A stretch of DNA of 64,000 nucleotides from Tanypteryx hageni. Lineage: Eukaryota > Arthropoda > Insecta > Odonata > Petaluridae. The translations under genes and the position numbers were made by a program. The notes beneath the pieces are model-generated. The model did not search any database, was not told where the DNA came from, and saw only the letters and a program-made list of their open reading frames with translations. Positions 1-11,701 of this stretch are shown in pieces (the stretch's first letter is position 1; every line of letters begins with the position of its first letter). Location of the stretch: the NCBI GenBank assembly GCA_028673005.1, contig CM054117.1:1426001-1490000 (forward strand). The letters are read 5' to 3'.

Positions 1-3000
1 GTCAAATCGTTCGTCGTTATTATGGACGTGGATCTCCTGCACTGCTCTGGAGAAATCTTCAGCTATATCCTCCTAGTTATCCATTAAAAGAAGCAGATAA
101 GTGATGGTTGATGTAGCTTTCCTAGGGAAATTTACGTCAAATCGTTCGTCGTTATTATGGACGTGGATCTTCTGCACTGCTCTGGAGAAATCTTCAGCTA
201 TATCCTCCTTGTTATCCATTAAAAGAAGCAGATAAGTGATGGTCGATGTAGCTTTCCTAGGGAAATTTACGTCAAATCGTTCGTCGTTATTATGGACGTG
301 GATCTCCTGCACTGCTCTGGAGAAATCTTCAGCTATATCCTCCTAGTTATCCATTAAAAGAAGCAGATAAGTGATGGTCGATGTAGCTTTCCTAGGGAAA
401 TTTACGTCAAATCGTTCGTCGTTATTATGGACGTGGATCTCCTGCACTGCTCTGGAGAAATCTTCAGCTATATCCTCCTAGTTATCCATTAAAAAAGCAG
501 ATAAGTGATGGTTGATGTAGCTTTCCTAGGGAAATTTACGTCAAATCGTTCGTCGTTATTATGGACGTGGATCTCCTGCACTGCTCTAAAGAAATCTTCA
601 GCTATATCCTCCTAGTTATCCATTAAAAGAAGCAGATAAGTGATGGTTGATGTAGCTTTCCTAGGGAAATTTTCGTCAAATCGTTCGTCGTTATTATGGA
701 CGTGGATCTTCTGCACTGCTCTGGAGAAATCTTCAGCTATATCCTCCTAGTTATCCATTAAAAGAAGCAGATAAGTGATGGTCGATGTAGCTTTCCTAGG
801 GAAATTTACGTCAAATCGTTCGTCGTTATTATGGACGTGGATCTTCTGCACTGCTCTGGAGAAATCTTCAGCTATATCCTCCTAGTTATCCATTAAAAGA
901 AGCAGATAAGTGATGGTCGATGAAGCTTTCCTAGGGAAATTTACGTCAAATCGTTCGTCGTTATTATGGACGTGGATCTCCTGCACTGCTCTGGAGAAAT
1001 CTTCAGCTATATCCTCCTAGTTATCCATTAAAAGAAGCAGATAAGTGATGGTCGATGTAGCTTTCCTAGGGAAATTTACGTCAAATCGTTCGTCGTTATT
1101 ATGGACGTGGATCTCCTGCACTGCTCTGGAGAAATCTTCAGCTATATCCTCCTAGTTATCCATTAAAAAAGCAGATAAGTGATGGTTGATGTAGCTTTCC
1201 TAGGGAAATTTACGTCAAATCGTTCGTCGTTATTATGGACGTGGATCTCCTGCACTGCTCTGGAGAAATCTTCAGCTATATCCTCCTAGTTATCCATTAA
1301 AAAAGCAGATAAGTGATGGTCGATGTAGCTTTCCTAGGGAAATTTACGTCAAATCGTTCGTCGTTATTATGGACGTGGATCTTCTGCACTGCTCTGGAGA
1401 AATCTTCAGCTATATCCTCCTAGTTATCCATTAAAAGAAGCAGATAAGTGATGGTCGATGTAGCTTTCCTAGGGAAATTTACGTCAAATCGTTCGTCGTT
1501 ATTATGGACGTGGATCTCCTGCACTGCTCTGGAGAAATCTTCAGCTTTATCCTCCTAGTTATCCATTAAAAAAGCAGATAAGTGATGGTTGATGTAGCTT
1601 TCCTAGGGAAATTTTCGTCAAATCGTTCGTCGTTATTATGGACGTGGATCTTCTGCACTGCTCTGGAGAAATCTTCAGCTATATCCTCCTAGTTATCCAT
1701 TAAAAGAAGCAGATAAGTGATGGTCGATGTAGCTTTCCTAGGGAAATTTACGTCAAATCGTTCGTCGTTATTATGGACGTGGATCTTCTGCACTGCTCTG
1801 GAGAAATCTTCAGCTATATCCTCCTAGTTATCCATTAAAAGAAGCAGATAAGTGATGGTTGATGTAGCTTTCCTAGGGAAATTTACGTCAAATCGTTCGT
1901 CGTTATTATGGACGTGGATCTTCTGCACTGCTCTGGAGAAATCTTCAGCTATATCCTCCTAGTTATCCATTAATAGAAGCAGATAAGTGATGGTTGATGT
2001 AGCTTTCCTAGGGAAATTTACGTCAAATCGTTCGTCGTTATTATGGACGTGGATCTTCTGCACTGCTCTGGAGAAATCTTCAGCTATTTCCTCCTAGTTA
2101 TCCATTAAAAGAAGCAGATAAGTGATGGTTGATGTAGCTTTCCTAGGGAAATTTACGTCAAATCGTTCGTCGTTATTATGGACGTGGATCTCCTGCACTG
2201 CTCTGGAGAAATCTTCAGCTATATCCTCCTAGTTATCCATTAAAAGAAGCAGATAAGTGATGGTTGATGTAGCTTTCCTAGGGAAATTTACGTCAAATCG
2301 TTCGTCGTTATTATGGACGTGGATCTTCTGCACTGCTCTGGAGAAATCTTCAGCTATATCCTCCTAGTTATCCATTAAAAGAAGCAGATAAGTGATGGTC
2401 GATGAAGCTTTCCTAGGGAAATTTACGTCAAATCGTTCGTCGTTATTATGGACGTGGATCTCCTGCACTGCTCTGGAGAAATCTTCAGCTATATCCTCCT
2501 AGTTATCCTTTAAAAGAAGCAGATAAGTGATGGTCGATGTAGCTTTCCTAGGGAAATTTACGTCAAATCGTTCGTCGTTATTATGGACGTGGATCTCCTG
2601 CACTGCTCTGGAGAAATCTTCAGCTATATCCTCCTAGTTATCCATTAAAAGAAGCAGATAAGTGATGGTTGATGTAGCTTTCCTAGGGAAATTTACGTCA
2701 AATCGTTCGTCGTTATTATGGACGTGGATCTCCTGCACTGATCTGGAGAAATCTTCAGCTATATCCTCCTAGTTATCCATTAAAAGAAGCAGATAAGTGA
2801 TGGTTGATGTAGCTTTCCTAGGGAAATTTACGTCAAATCGTTCGTCGTTATTATGGACGTGGATCTTCTGCACTGCTCTGGAGAAATCTTCAGCTATATC
2901 CTCCTAGTTATCCATTAAAAAAGCAGATAAGTGATGGTTGATGTAGCTTTCCTAGGGAAATTTACATCAAATCGTTCGTCGTTATTATGGACGTGGATCT

Positions 3001-5755
3001 CCTGCACTGCTCTGGAGAAATCTTCAGCTATATCCTCCTAGTTATCCATTAAAAGAAGCAGATAAGTGATGGTTGATGTAGCTTTCCTAGGGAAATTTAC
3101 GTCAAATCGTTCGTCGTTATTATGGACGTGGATCTCCTGCACTGCTCTGGAGAAATCTTCAGCTATATCCTCCTAGTTATCCATTAAAAGAAGCAGATAA
3201 GTGATGGTTTATGTAGCTTTCCTAGGGAAATTTACGTCAAATCGTTCGTCGTTATTATGGACGTGGATCTTCTGCACTGCTCTGGAGAAATCTTCAGCTA
3301 TATCCTCCTAGTTATCCATTAAAAGAAGCAGATAAGTGATGGTCGATGTAGCTTTCCTAGGGAAATTTACGTCAAATCGTTCGTCGTTATTATGGACGTG
3401 GATCTCCTGCACTGCTCTGGAGAAATCTTCAGCTATATCCTCCTAGTTATCCATTAAAAGAAGCAGATAAGTGATGGTTGATGTAGCTTTCCTAGGGAAA
3501 TTTACGTCAAATCTTTCGTCGTTATTATGGACGTGGATCTCCTGCACTGCTCTGGAGAAACCTTCAGCTATATCCTCCTAGCTATCCATTAACAGAAGCA
3601 GATAAGTGATGGTCGATGTAGCTTTCCTAGGGAAATTTACGTCAAATCGTTCGTCGTTATTATGGACGTGGATCTCCTGCACTGCTCTGGAGAAATCTTC
3701 AGCTATATCCTCCTAGTTATCCATTAAAAGAAGCAGATAAGTGATGGTTGGTGTAGCTTTCCTAGGGAAATTTACGTCAAATCGTTTGTCGTTATATGGA
3801 CGTGGATCTTCTGCACTGCTCTGGAGAAATCTTCAGCTATATCCTCTTAGTTATCCATTAAAAGAAGCAGATAAGTGATGGTCGATGTAGCTTTCCTAGG
3901 GAAATTTACGTCAAATCGTTCGTCGTTATTATGGACGTGGATCTCCTGCACTGCTCTGGAGAAATCTTCAGCTATATCCTCCTAGTTATCCATTAAAAGA
4001 AGCAGATAAGTGATGGTTGATGTAGCTTTCCTAGGGAAATTTACGTCAAATCGTTCGTCGTTATTATGGACGTGGATCTCCTGCACTGCTCTGGAGAAAT
4101 CTTCAGCTATATCCTCCTAGTTATCCATTAAAAGAAGCAGATAAGTGATGGTCGATGTAGCTTTCCTAGGGAAATTTACGTCAAATCGTTCGTCTTTATT
4201 ATGGACGTGGATCTCCTGCACTGCTCTGGAGAAATCTTCAGCTATATCCTCCTAGTTATCCATTAAAAGAAGCAGATAAGTGATGGTTGATGTAGCTTTC
4301 CTAGGGAAATTTACGTCAAATCGTTCGTCGTTATTATGGACGTGGATCTCCTGCACTGCTCTGGAGAAATCTTCAGCTATATCCTCCTAGTTATCCATTA
4401 AAAGAAGCAGATAAGTGATGGTTGATGTAGCTTTCCTAGGGAAATTTACGTCAAATCGTTCGTCGTTATTATGGACGTGGATCTCCTGCACTGCTCTGGA
4501 GAAATCTTCAGCTATATCCTCCTAGTTATCCATTAAAAGAAGCAGATAAGTGATGGTTGATGTAGCTTTCCTAGGGAAATTTACGTCAAATCGTTCGTCG
4601 TTATTATGGACGTGGATCTCCTGCACTGCTCTGGAGAAACCTTCAGCTATATCCTCCTAGTTATCCATTAACAGAAGCAGATAAGTGATGGTCGATGTAG
4701 CTTTCCTAGGGAAATTTACGTCAAATCGTTCGTCGTTATTATGGACGTGGATCTCCTGCACTGCTCTGGAGAAATCTTCAGCTATATCCTCCTAGTTATC
4801 CATTAAAAGAAGCAGATAAGTGATGGTCGATGTAGCTTTCCTAGGGAAATTTACGTCAAATCGTTCGTCGTTATTATGGACGTGGATCTCCTGCACTGCT
4901 CTGGAGAAATCTTCAGCTATATCCTCCTAGTTATCCATTAAAAGAAGCAGATAAGTGATGGTCGATGTAGCTTTCCTAGGGAAATTTACGTCAAATCGTT
5001 CGTCGTTATTATGGACGTGGATCTCCTGCACTGCTCTGGAGAAATCTTCAGCTATATCCTCCTAGTTATCCATTAAAAGAAGCAGATAAGTGATGGTTGA
5101 TGTAGCTTTCCTAGGGAAATTTACGTCAAATCGTTCGTCGTTATTATGGACGTGGATCTCCTGCACTGCTCTGGAGAAACCTTCAGCTATATCCTCCTAG
5201 TTATCCATTAACAGAAGCAGATAAGTGATGGTCGATGTAGCTTTCCTAGGGAAATTTACGTCAAATCGTTCGTCGTTATTATGGACGTGGATCTCCTGCA
5301 CTGCTCTGGAGAAATCTTCAGCTATATCCTCCTAGTTATCCATTAAAAGAAGCAGATAAGTGATGGTCGATGTAGCTTTCCTAGGGAAATTTACGTCAAA
5401 TCGTTCGTCGTTATTATGGACGTGGATCTCCTGCACTGCTCTGGAGAAATCTTCAGCTATATCCTCCTAGTTATCCATTAAAAGAAGCAGATAAGTGATG
5501 GTCGATGTAGCTTTCCTAGGGAAATTTACGTCAAATCGTTCGTCGTTATTATGGACGTGGATCTCCTGCACTGCTCTGGAGAAATATTCAGCTATATCCT
5601 CCTAGTTATCTATTAAAAGAAGCAGATTAATTATGGTCGATGTAGTTTTTCTAGGGAAATTTACGTCAAGCCGTTGGTCGTTATTATGGACGTGGATCTC
5701 CTGGACTGTTCTGGAGAAATCTCCTGATATATCTATTCTCCTATTTATCCATTAT
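1..5755. repeat. 135-bp tandem satellite array, about 42 monomers
   Basis: Head-to-tail copies of one monomer start at 1, 136, 271 and 406 and continue at 135-bp spacing to about 5755; the array begins outside the window. Some copies are 134 bp because one base is missing in an A-run. Monomers differ at few diagnostic sites (ttc/tcc in the 'ggatctNctg' segment, ggttgatg/ggtcgatg, aaaag/aaaaa/acagaag). The last copy, about 5626-5755, is clearly more diverged. On the minus strand 135 bp equals 45 codons, and most copies read open apart from one TAG; one copy near 210 has AAG instead, which gives a 79-codon open stretch at 73-312. I treat this as a satellite and not a gene. Confidence 0.97.
4555..5635. 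repeat. Two copies of a 540-bp higher-order unit inside the satellite
   Basis: Four-monomer blocks at 4555-5094 and 5095-5634 share the same order of variants: one monomer with 'gaaacc' and 'attaacagaag', followed by three monomers of the ggtcgatg type. The two blocks match base for base through about 5580. A related 'acc/acag' monomer also occurs near 3560-3600. Confidence 0.85.
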
Positions 5756-6370
5756 GGTGCTGTTAGCTGCGACGAGATGAGATCTTTCAATCGTGTTTTT
5801 TCTGTCAGGACTGTAGTACATCTTTTGGCATGCATGGTCCCATTGATCGTTGATATACCTCTTCGGTCTTTTCCTTATGAGGGTGTTGTTTCTTTTCTAT
5901 ATGGTTCTGAGATTCCTATCTCGTGTGCGCACAAATTGCCTGTAGATAGAGTGGTTTTGCTTGATAAATTTGATGATATAATCGGGGAGAGCTGGTTTAT
6001 ACCGGTCAGTTTTTTTCATCGGGATGCATTCCACCGACGCATGGGAGAAGGCGTCGCTGAGTCAATCGATACAGTGGTCCACTGTGGCAATTGATATCGG
6101 TGGTTCTATGTCGAGCAACCTATCCTCTATTATTTCATCAATGCGATTCCAATCTGCTTTTTTTCTATCCGGTTAGCTGATGGCACTGGAGAACGGTGTG
6201 GCTTTTCCTACTCGGATTAGAAAGATGAACGACAGATGATCGGAGGTAATCGTTCCGAGGAACGCAGCGTCGCCGATGGGAACAGACAAATTCAACGAAG
6301 ACGAATTCATCGAAAGCAAATTCATCGAAACAAATTCATCTATAACAAATTCATTGAACGATAAATTCAT
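5756..6370 (-). pseudogene. LINE ORF2 relic, endonuclease-to-RT linker (jockey/R1-like)
   Basis: Read from 6370 down, the minus strand shows a GTITSDHL stretch, like the SDH end of APE-type LINE endonucleases. A frame change follows near 6173, then the usual linker before the RT domain: KADW, ID..V..L..A, a short basic run, then LPDYIIKFIKQNHSIYRQFVRTRD. This pattern is typical of jockey-superfamily ORF2. Stops and frameshifts make it inactive. The relic runs directly into the terminal diverged satellite monomer, so the two may share an origin. The plus-strand frame over the same bases (5633-6094) is a shadow. The clade is uncertain. Confidence 0.6.
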
Positions 6371-6415
6371 CGAAGGACATGTTTATCAAAAATTGCGAAT
6401 TCGTCGAAAGTCATC
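6278..6415. repeat. Degenerate short tandem repeat (aaattcatcgaa type)
   Basis: Variants of a 12-17 bp motif, aaattcatcgaa, follow one another (gacgaattcatcgaaagc, aaattcatcgaaac, aaattcattgaacg, aaattcatcgaagg). It lies at the upstream edge of the LINE relic and has no coding potential. Confidence 0.7.
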
Positions 6416-7536
6416 TGTTATTTGTTCAGGGAAATTAATACAATCAAGTTAAAATGCAGAGAAATAGCTTGAGATTTATGTTTGCGCTTCAGAATACTTT
6501 GTTTTAAGCATCAGTTGGAGTCATTATATAAGACGTTGATATTAATTGTATTTTATACTCTCGCGAAATAATATAAAGATAAATTAATTGCTTTAAAAAA
6601 TACAGTTACATGTCTGTTTAATACTCTTTTTTATTAATTAAGCTTTATAAAAACCATAAAAGAAATACAAGAACAATGAAAATAGAAAAAAATGTAAAGG
6701 AGTGATAAAAATGTAGTAATACATAAATACCAAAATAGTGTACAAATTATCCTACATGTAAAAATATTTACGTAACACAGTTACAATAATAATTATAAAT
6801 ATATTTGTTCTGTTGGTCATGAACGTGGAATAAGTTAGTGATAAAAAATAAAGATTACTAAAAATAATACACATAGAAAGAGCAAACAAAAAACAATAAA
6901 AGCACAATAACAGAAAAATATTAACAAAAGTGAAATATTTAAAAACCACTATTTTGAACGTCAGTTGGGAGTGATTACACGATAATGCGTTGATATTAAT
7001 TGTATTTTATACTATCGCAAAATGGTTTTAAGAGAAATAAATAGCTTTAACCCTTTCATGACTAAATTACTACTGAACAATATTTAAATAATAGTAGTAT
7101 TTTATTTATCGTTAAATGGATCAGACTACATTAGATATCATCATTGGAAAAAGAAGAATATAAATACAAAAATTAAAATACAAATATAAAGATTAAAATT
7201 CAGATATAAAGATACAAAGATTTAAAACATAAATATAAAAATGGAATGATAAAAATACACAATATAGTAGCAGTCATGAAAAAACCATGTCATTAAAGTC
7301 AGCCAAATTCTTCATGAATTGAATATAAAGCCTTAGACGAGAACCTCATATGCAGCACAGATATAAATCTAGTTTCATTTACATTTATTACAGCCTGGGG
7401 TCATTTACTGAATAACTTAATGCTTCAATATTTATAAGTGTTCAGGGAAGTGGACAACCGACAATGGGCAATGTCAAGTTTACATTTAGTCCTAGTATTG
7501 TACAGATGAACATTAGATCTATTTGTTAATTTATTA
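6416..7536. other. AT-rich non-genic stretch with one dispersed direct repeat
   Basis: No recognisable gene. A block of about 90 bp at 6511-6600 (cagttgg...gttgatattaattgtattttatact) recurs in the same orientation at 6961-7050 with substitutions. The open frames here are low-complexity AT translations. Confidence 0.7.
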
Positions 7537-7539
7537 AAG

Positions 7540-7605
<66 letters not shown>
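7537..7605. repeat. (AT)n microsatellite
   Basis: Uninterrupted alternating TA over about 65 bp. It abuts the tRNA-like sequence at 7606. Confidence 0.98.
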
Positions 7606-7606
<1 letters not shown>

Positions 7607-7695
7607 GCACTGGTGGTGTAGTGGTTAGCGTGTCGGCTTTCTATTGCAAAGTTCGGGGGTTCAAACACCTCGAATGGAGGTTTTATTTAAAAAAA
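7606..7695 (+). mobile_element. tRNA-like SINE head
   Basis: The segment carries a pol III A-box (tggtgtagtgg, followed by ttag) and a B-box (gggttcaaacacc) at tRNA spacing, then an A-run at 7686-7697. It shares ggtggtgtagtggttag with the SINE at 14268-14594. The ends do not form a tRNA acceptor stem, so I call a tRNA-derived SINE fragment and not a functional tRNA. It sits between an AT microsatellite and the 5' region of the RTE LINE. Confidence 0.7.
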
Positions 7696-7937
7696 AACTA
7701 TCATCAGTGCCTGGCAGTAGGCAGCAGTACTGTCAGTATGGTATAGAGCCGAAAACAAATGATGTTGGCTGAGTCTATATCCAATACAGCTGTAGGGATC
7801 AGGATCAGGACGATTTGAATGGCTACTGTACTGCGATGTGGAAAGCAAGAAGGAAACTACCACATTACAATCCCTAGTAAAGATTATATGGTTGGACAAT
7901 ATGAGTTCTCTCCTCCGGAGGTAAAATAGTCCCCCAA

Positions 7938-8999
7938 TTGGATCTCCGGACGGGGACTGCCTTGAGGAAAACATTTGTCGAAAGTAAATTACGAATAGGG
8001 ACTTGGAACGTAAGAACTATGAGAAAGGCAGGAAAGCTAGAGAACTTGAAAGAAGAAATGAGAAGAAATAGAGTTGACATTATCGGGCTAAGCAAAACTA
8101 GATGGGAGGGAGAAGGACAGTTCGACTCGGAAGAATTCACGGTAGTTTATTCTGGAGGAAATAGTGGGGAAAGGGGAGTAGCTCTGGTACTTAGGAAAGA
8201 TATGATGAAAAGCGTGACAAAGATAATAGCAACGAACGATAGACTGATGGCAATAAAGCTAAAAGCAGTCCCAGTGGACATGCTGATAATCCAGGTATAT
8301 ATGCCAACGTCAGCTCATGACGATGAAGAAATAGATGAGATCTATGAGAAAATTAATGAAATTTACGAAGAAGACGGAAGAGGAAAGGTAAACTGCATAA
8401 TAATGGGAGATTGGAACAGCATAGTCGGAGAAGGACAGGAAGAAAATGTTGTCGGGCAATACGGCCTTGGGAAGAGAAATCGAGGAGGGGAGAAACTCGT
8501 AGAATTCTGCATCAATAATGACCTTGTAGTGACTAATACATGGTTCAAAAACCATAAACGAAGGTTATACACATGGAAAAGCCCAGGAGATAGAATGAGA
8601 TGCCAAATAGATTACATCCTTGTAAAACAAAGATTCAGGAACAGCATAAAGAACGCCAAGGCATTGCAAGGAGCAGACATTGATTCAGATCACAGCCTTC
8701 TAAAACTTGACGTGAGTACAAAGCTCAAACAAATAAGAAAAACGAGAAGAGAAAGACAGACCTGGGACCTAGAAAAACTGAAAGAAAGGCAGGATGTAGT
8801 CAGCATGAAGTTGGAAGATAACCTAAGAAAGTTGGAAAACAAACCGAAGGCCGTTGATATAGAATGGGATGAAATTAAAACCAGTATCAAGGATACCTTG
8901 GATAAAGAGATTGGAAAACAAGAGAAGAAAATCAGAAAACCATGGATCACGAAGGAAATGCTGGAGAAAATGAATGAGACGAAAATGGAAAAACGTTAA
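7938..8999 (+). pseudogene. RTE LINE ORF2, endonuclease half
   Basis: An APE-like endonuclease would nick target DNA for target-primed reverse transcription. Visible motifs are GTWNVRTM (about residue 21), a degenerate ETRW motif that reads LSKTRW (about 50-56), VYMPTSA, GDWNSIVG, IDYILV and DSDHSLL. In this family the Glu of ETRW coordinates the metal; here it is Lys (codon AAA), so catalysis is probably lost. The frame opens with TTG at 7938, so the true start is unclear. After the endonuclease comes a basic, helical linker. The frame ends at 8999 because of the 2-base loss and overlaps the RT frame by 26 bases. Originally both halves were one protein of about 960 residues. Confidence 0.85.
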
Positions 9000-10821
9000 C
9001 AGTGAAGAAGGTAGAGCCAACTATAGGCGTATAAACAATGAGTTGAGAAGGGTAACAGATAAAGCTAGAGAAAATTGGATAAAAGGAAAATGTGATGAAA
9101 TAGAACAAATGGAAAAGTTAGGACGGTACGATATGATGTACGCTAGGGCACTGGAATTAGAAGATAAGAAGTCTAATGAAATTTGTGGTAAAGGAATTAT
9201 GAATACGGATGGGAAGATAGTCTCAGAAACAAAGGATGTAGCACAGGTATGGGAAGAATACATTAAGGAATTATACAGCAAACAGGCAGGAGCGGCAAAA
9301 ATAGAACTGGAAAATGAGGAAAACATTGAAGAAGACAACTTAGGACCAAGTATTATGGAGAGCGAAGTAGAAAAGGCGATAGTGGAACTAAAGAAGGGGA
9401 AAGCCACGGGCAGCGATGGAATACCGGCTGAGATACTTAAAGTCATAGGATCAGAAGGACTAAAAGCGATCACGAAATTAATTAATAAGATTTACGACAC
9501 GGGAGAGTGGCCTCATGATTTCCTAGAAGTAACAATGATCCCTCTAAAGAAGAAGCCAAAGGCAATGCAGTGTAAAGATTACAGAACGATAAGCCTTCTG
9601 TCACACACATCGAAGATCATCACGAGGATTCTTAATAAAAGGCTGGAGAAAAAGGCAGAAGAAATAATCGGGGAAGATCAATTCGGTTTCAGAAAAGGAC
9701 GAGGAACTAGAGATGCTATAGGAGTAGTTAGAATCATATCAGAAAGGGCAATAGAATACAGTCAAGATATCTGCGCATGTTTCGTAGACTGGCAGAAGGC
9801 CTTTGATAGAGTAAATTGGGTAAAGTTGATGAAGATATTAAAGGATATAGGTTTAGACTGGAAAGACAGGAGACTGATTAGGAATCTATATGAGAATCAA
9901 GTTGTAAAGGTCAGGTTTGAGAATTTGGACACCTGCGGAATAAATATCGGTAGAGGAGTGAGACAAGGCTGCTGCCTATCGCCAACCCTATTCAATATAT
10001 ATGGAGAAAGTCTAATGCAAGAAGTTTTAGAAGGCACAGGGGATTTCAAAATTGGAGTAAGGATTATAAGAACAGTAAAATACGCAGATAATCAAGTACT
10101 TCTAGCAAGAAAGGAAGAGGAGCTACAAAAAATGATAAATAGACTAGTGATAACAGGTAGAAAATACGGTATGGAAATAAATACAGAAAAATCTAAGGTC
10201 ATTCGAATATCGGGTAAAGAAGAGAATCTGAACATAACTATTGGGGGAAAGCCATTTGAACAAGTTTCAGAATATAAATACATTGGAAGTATCATAACAC
10301 GAGAGGCAAAATGCACGGATGAGATCAAAACTAGAATAGGAAAAGCAAAAGCGGCTTTCAGGAGAAAGAAACAACTACTTACAAAGAATATAAGGGAAGA
10401 TATGCGCAAGAAGTTGATAAAATGTTACGTATGGAGTATAGCATTGTATGGGGCAGAATCATGGACGCTAAGGAAAAATGACATCAAATACATGGAAAGC
10501 TTTGAAATGTGGACTTGGAGGAGAATGCTGAAGATAAAATGGACAGATAGGATGAAAAACGATGAAGTGTTACGAAGAATAGGAGAGAAGCGAATGATTA
10601 TACAGACTATCAGAAAGAGGAAGGCTAACTGGGTTGGACATTACCTGAGGAGAGAGAGTATGATTAAAGACGTGTTAGAAGGAAAACTAGATGGAAAAAG
10701 GGAAAGAGGTAGGAAAAGATTTCAGCTGATCGACGATTTGAAAGGGAAAGAGTGTTATCAAGATATAAAGAGGACAGCGGAAAATAGGAGTATATGGAGA
10801 ACCAGGTTTAACCAAGAATAA
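8974..10821 (+). pseudogene. RTE LINE ORF2, reverse transcriptase half
   Basis: This 615-codon frame holds the RT domain: KATGSDGIPAEIL (about residue 145), YRTISLLSHTSKI, QFGFRKGRGTRDA, motif A FVDWQKAFDRV (about 268), motif B GVRQGCCLSPTLFNIY (about 327) and motif C reading KYADN (about 369). RTE enzymes normally have YADD, so the second metal-binding Asp is Asn here. The C-terminal thumb and tail are present (YKYIGS, YGAESWTL, WVGHYLRR, GKRERGRKR). It continues the endonuclease frame at 7938-8999. With the SETRW change as well, this copy looks dead in both activities although it is long and open. Confidence 0.9.
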
Positions 10822-10852
10822 TCACGGACCTGTCTACGGGCAGACTACCTAT

Positions 10853-10866
10853 GATGATGATGATGA

Positions 10867-10931
<65 letters not shown>
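10853..10931. repeat. (TGATGA)n LINE tail followed by (AT)n
   Basis: The tail of the LINE is tgatgatgatgatgat at 10853-10870, followed by about 60 bp of pure AT. The Penelope-like element starts at the next base. Confidence 0.95.
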
Positions 10932-10934
<3 letters not shown>

Positions 10935-11296
10935 ACAAGTTGTTGGGATGAGGAAGCCCAGTAAACACTCACTAATCGGTCGACTTCAAGTTGGCGAGGC
11001 CCTGGAGATGTCGAAGCGACACACGTAAAACAACACAAAAAGCAGCACAGAAACATAACTAACGTAGGAGCTTTTGGAATGATTCCTTCTTCAGCTAACG
11101 AGAGAGACAACTGATGTGAGTGTCACTAAGTGGAGCCATGGGGGTGGATGGTGGTGCGGAAAGGTCGAGGATTGGAGGATGCGGAGGGGGTTGGGAATTG
11201 AAAGGGGGTTGGGAGAAGACAGAAGGGGAGTAAAAGCTATCAAAAGTTGAGGCCAGGGGGAGTGAAGGCGTTTAAGAGATGAATATGCGAAAGCTC

Positions 11297-11701
11297 CTAC
11301 TGACGGAGTTGGGGAGCCGAAGCATTGTCGGGGAGAGCGCGAATGACTCTCACTGTGAAGCAGTCGTTTAATTTCAAATTATGTTGGTTCGCATGAAAAG
11401 CCACCGGTTGCGGACGTTTGAGCGTGACGCTGTTGTGTTGGCCGTTCATGCGGATGTTGAGAGGATTGCTGGTGAGACCAACATAAAAGGCGGGATATTG
11501 GGTGCATTTCAGTAGGTAAATAACATTGCGGGTGGTGCAGTTGGTGGTAGAAGTTATGGGGTAGGTGATGTCGGTTGTGGGACTGGAGAAGGTGTTGCAG
11601 GGGAGGGGGGGTTTATTGGGCATGTAAGACATCGGGGTCTGCCGAAGGGGTAAGATCCGGCAGGCTGTAGAGGCGTGGGTGCTGGGGGTTCTTTTTTCCA
11701 T
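11297..11701 (-). pseudogene. PLE GIY-YIG endonuclease domain
   Basis: The 134-codon frame contains the nuclease core NVIYLLKCTQYPAFYVGLTS followed by NIRMNGQHNSV and a downstream His (VAFHANQH). This matches GIY...YVG...R...H spacing, with the first Gly replaced by Val (VIY). In PLEs this domain cuts target DNA. The upstream part of the same polypeptide lies in other frames, so the element is broken. Confidence 0.8.

Larger units (their letters stand above)
7700..10868 (+). mobile_element. RTE-type (BovB-like) LINE, nearly full length
   Basis: The element has about 240 bp of 5' sequence, an APE-type endonuclease region, an RT region and a short 3' end closing with (TGATGA)n, a typical RTE tail. 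A truncated sibling lies at 56186-57660; the two share the 3' segment with 'cggacctgtc' and 'gcagactacct'. Comparison with the sibling shows a 2-base loss near 8976 in this copy (gagacgaaa versus gagagacgaaa), which splits one continuous ORF into two. The 5' boundary is inferred. Confidence 0.85.

Noticed and set aside
73..312. 79-codon minus-strand open frame in the satellite as a gene
   Set aside because: It is open only because one monomer has AAG in place of the TAG common to the other copies. The array is a satellite.
1..5755. CRISPR-like array
   Set aside because: The whole 135-bp unit repeats with no unique spacers, and the setting is eukaryotic.
5633..6094. 153-codon plus-strand frame as a gene
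   Set aside because: It overlaps the edge of the satellite and is antisense to a recognisable LINE linker.
7425..7610. Frame with an Ile-Tyr repeat
   Set aside because: Translation of the AT microsatellite.
7606..7680. Functional tRNA gene
   Set aside because: A- and B-boxes are present but no acceptor stem can be formed; it fits a SINE head.
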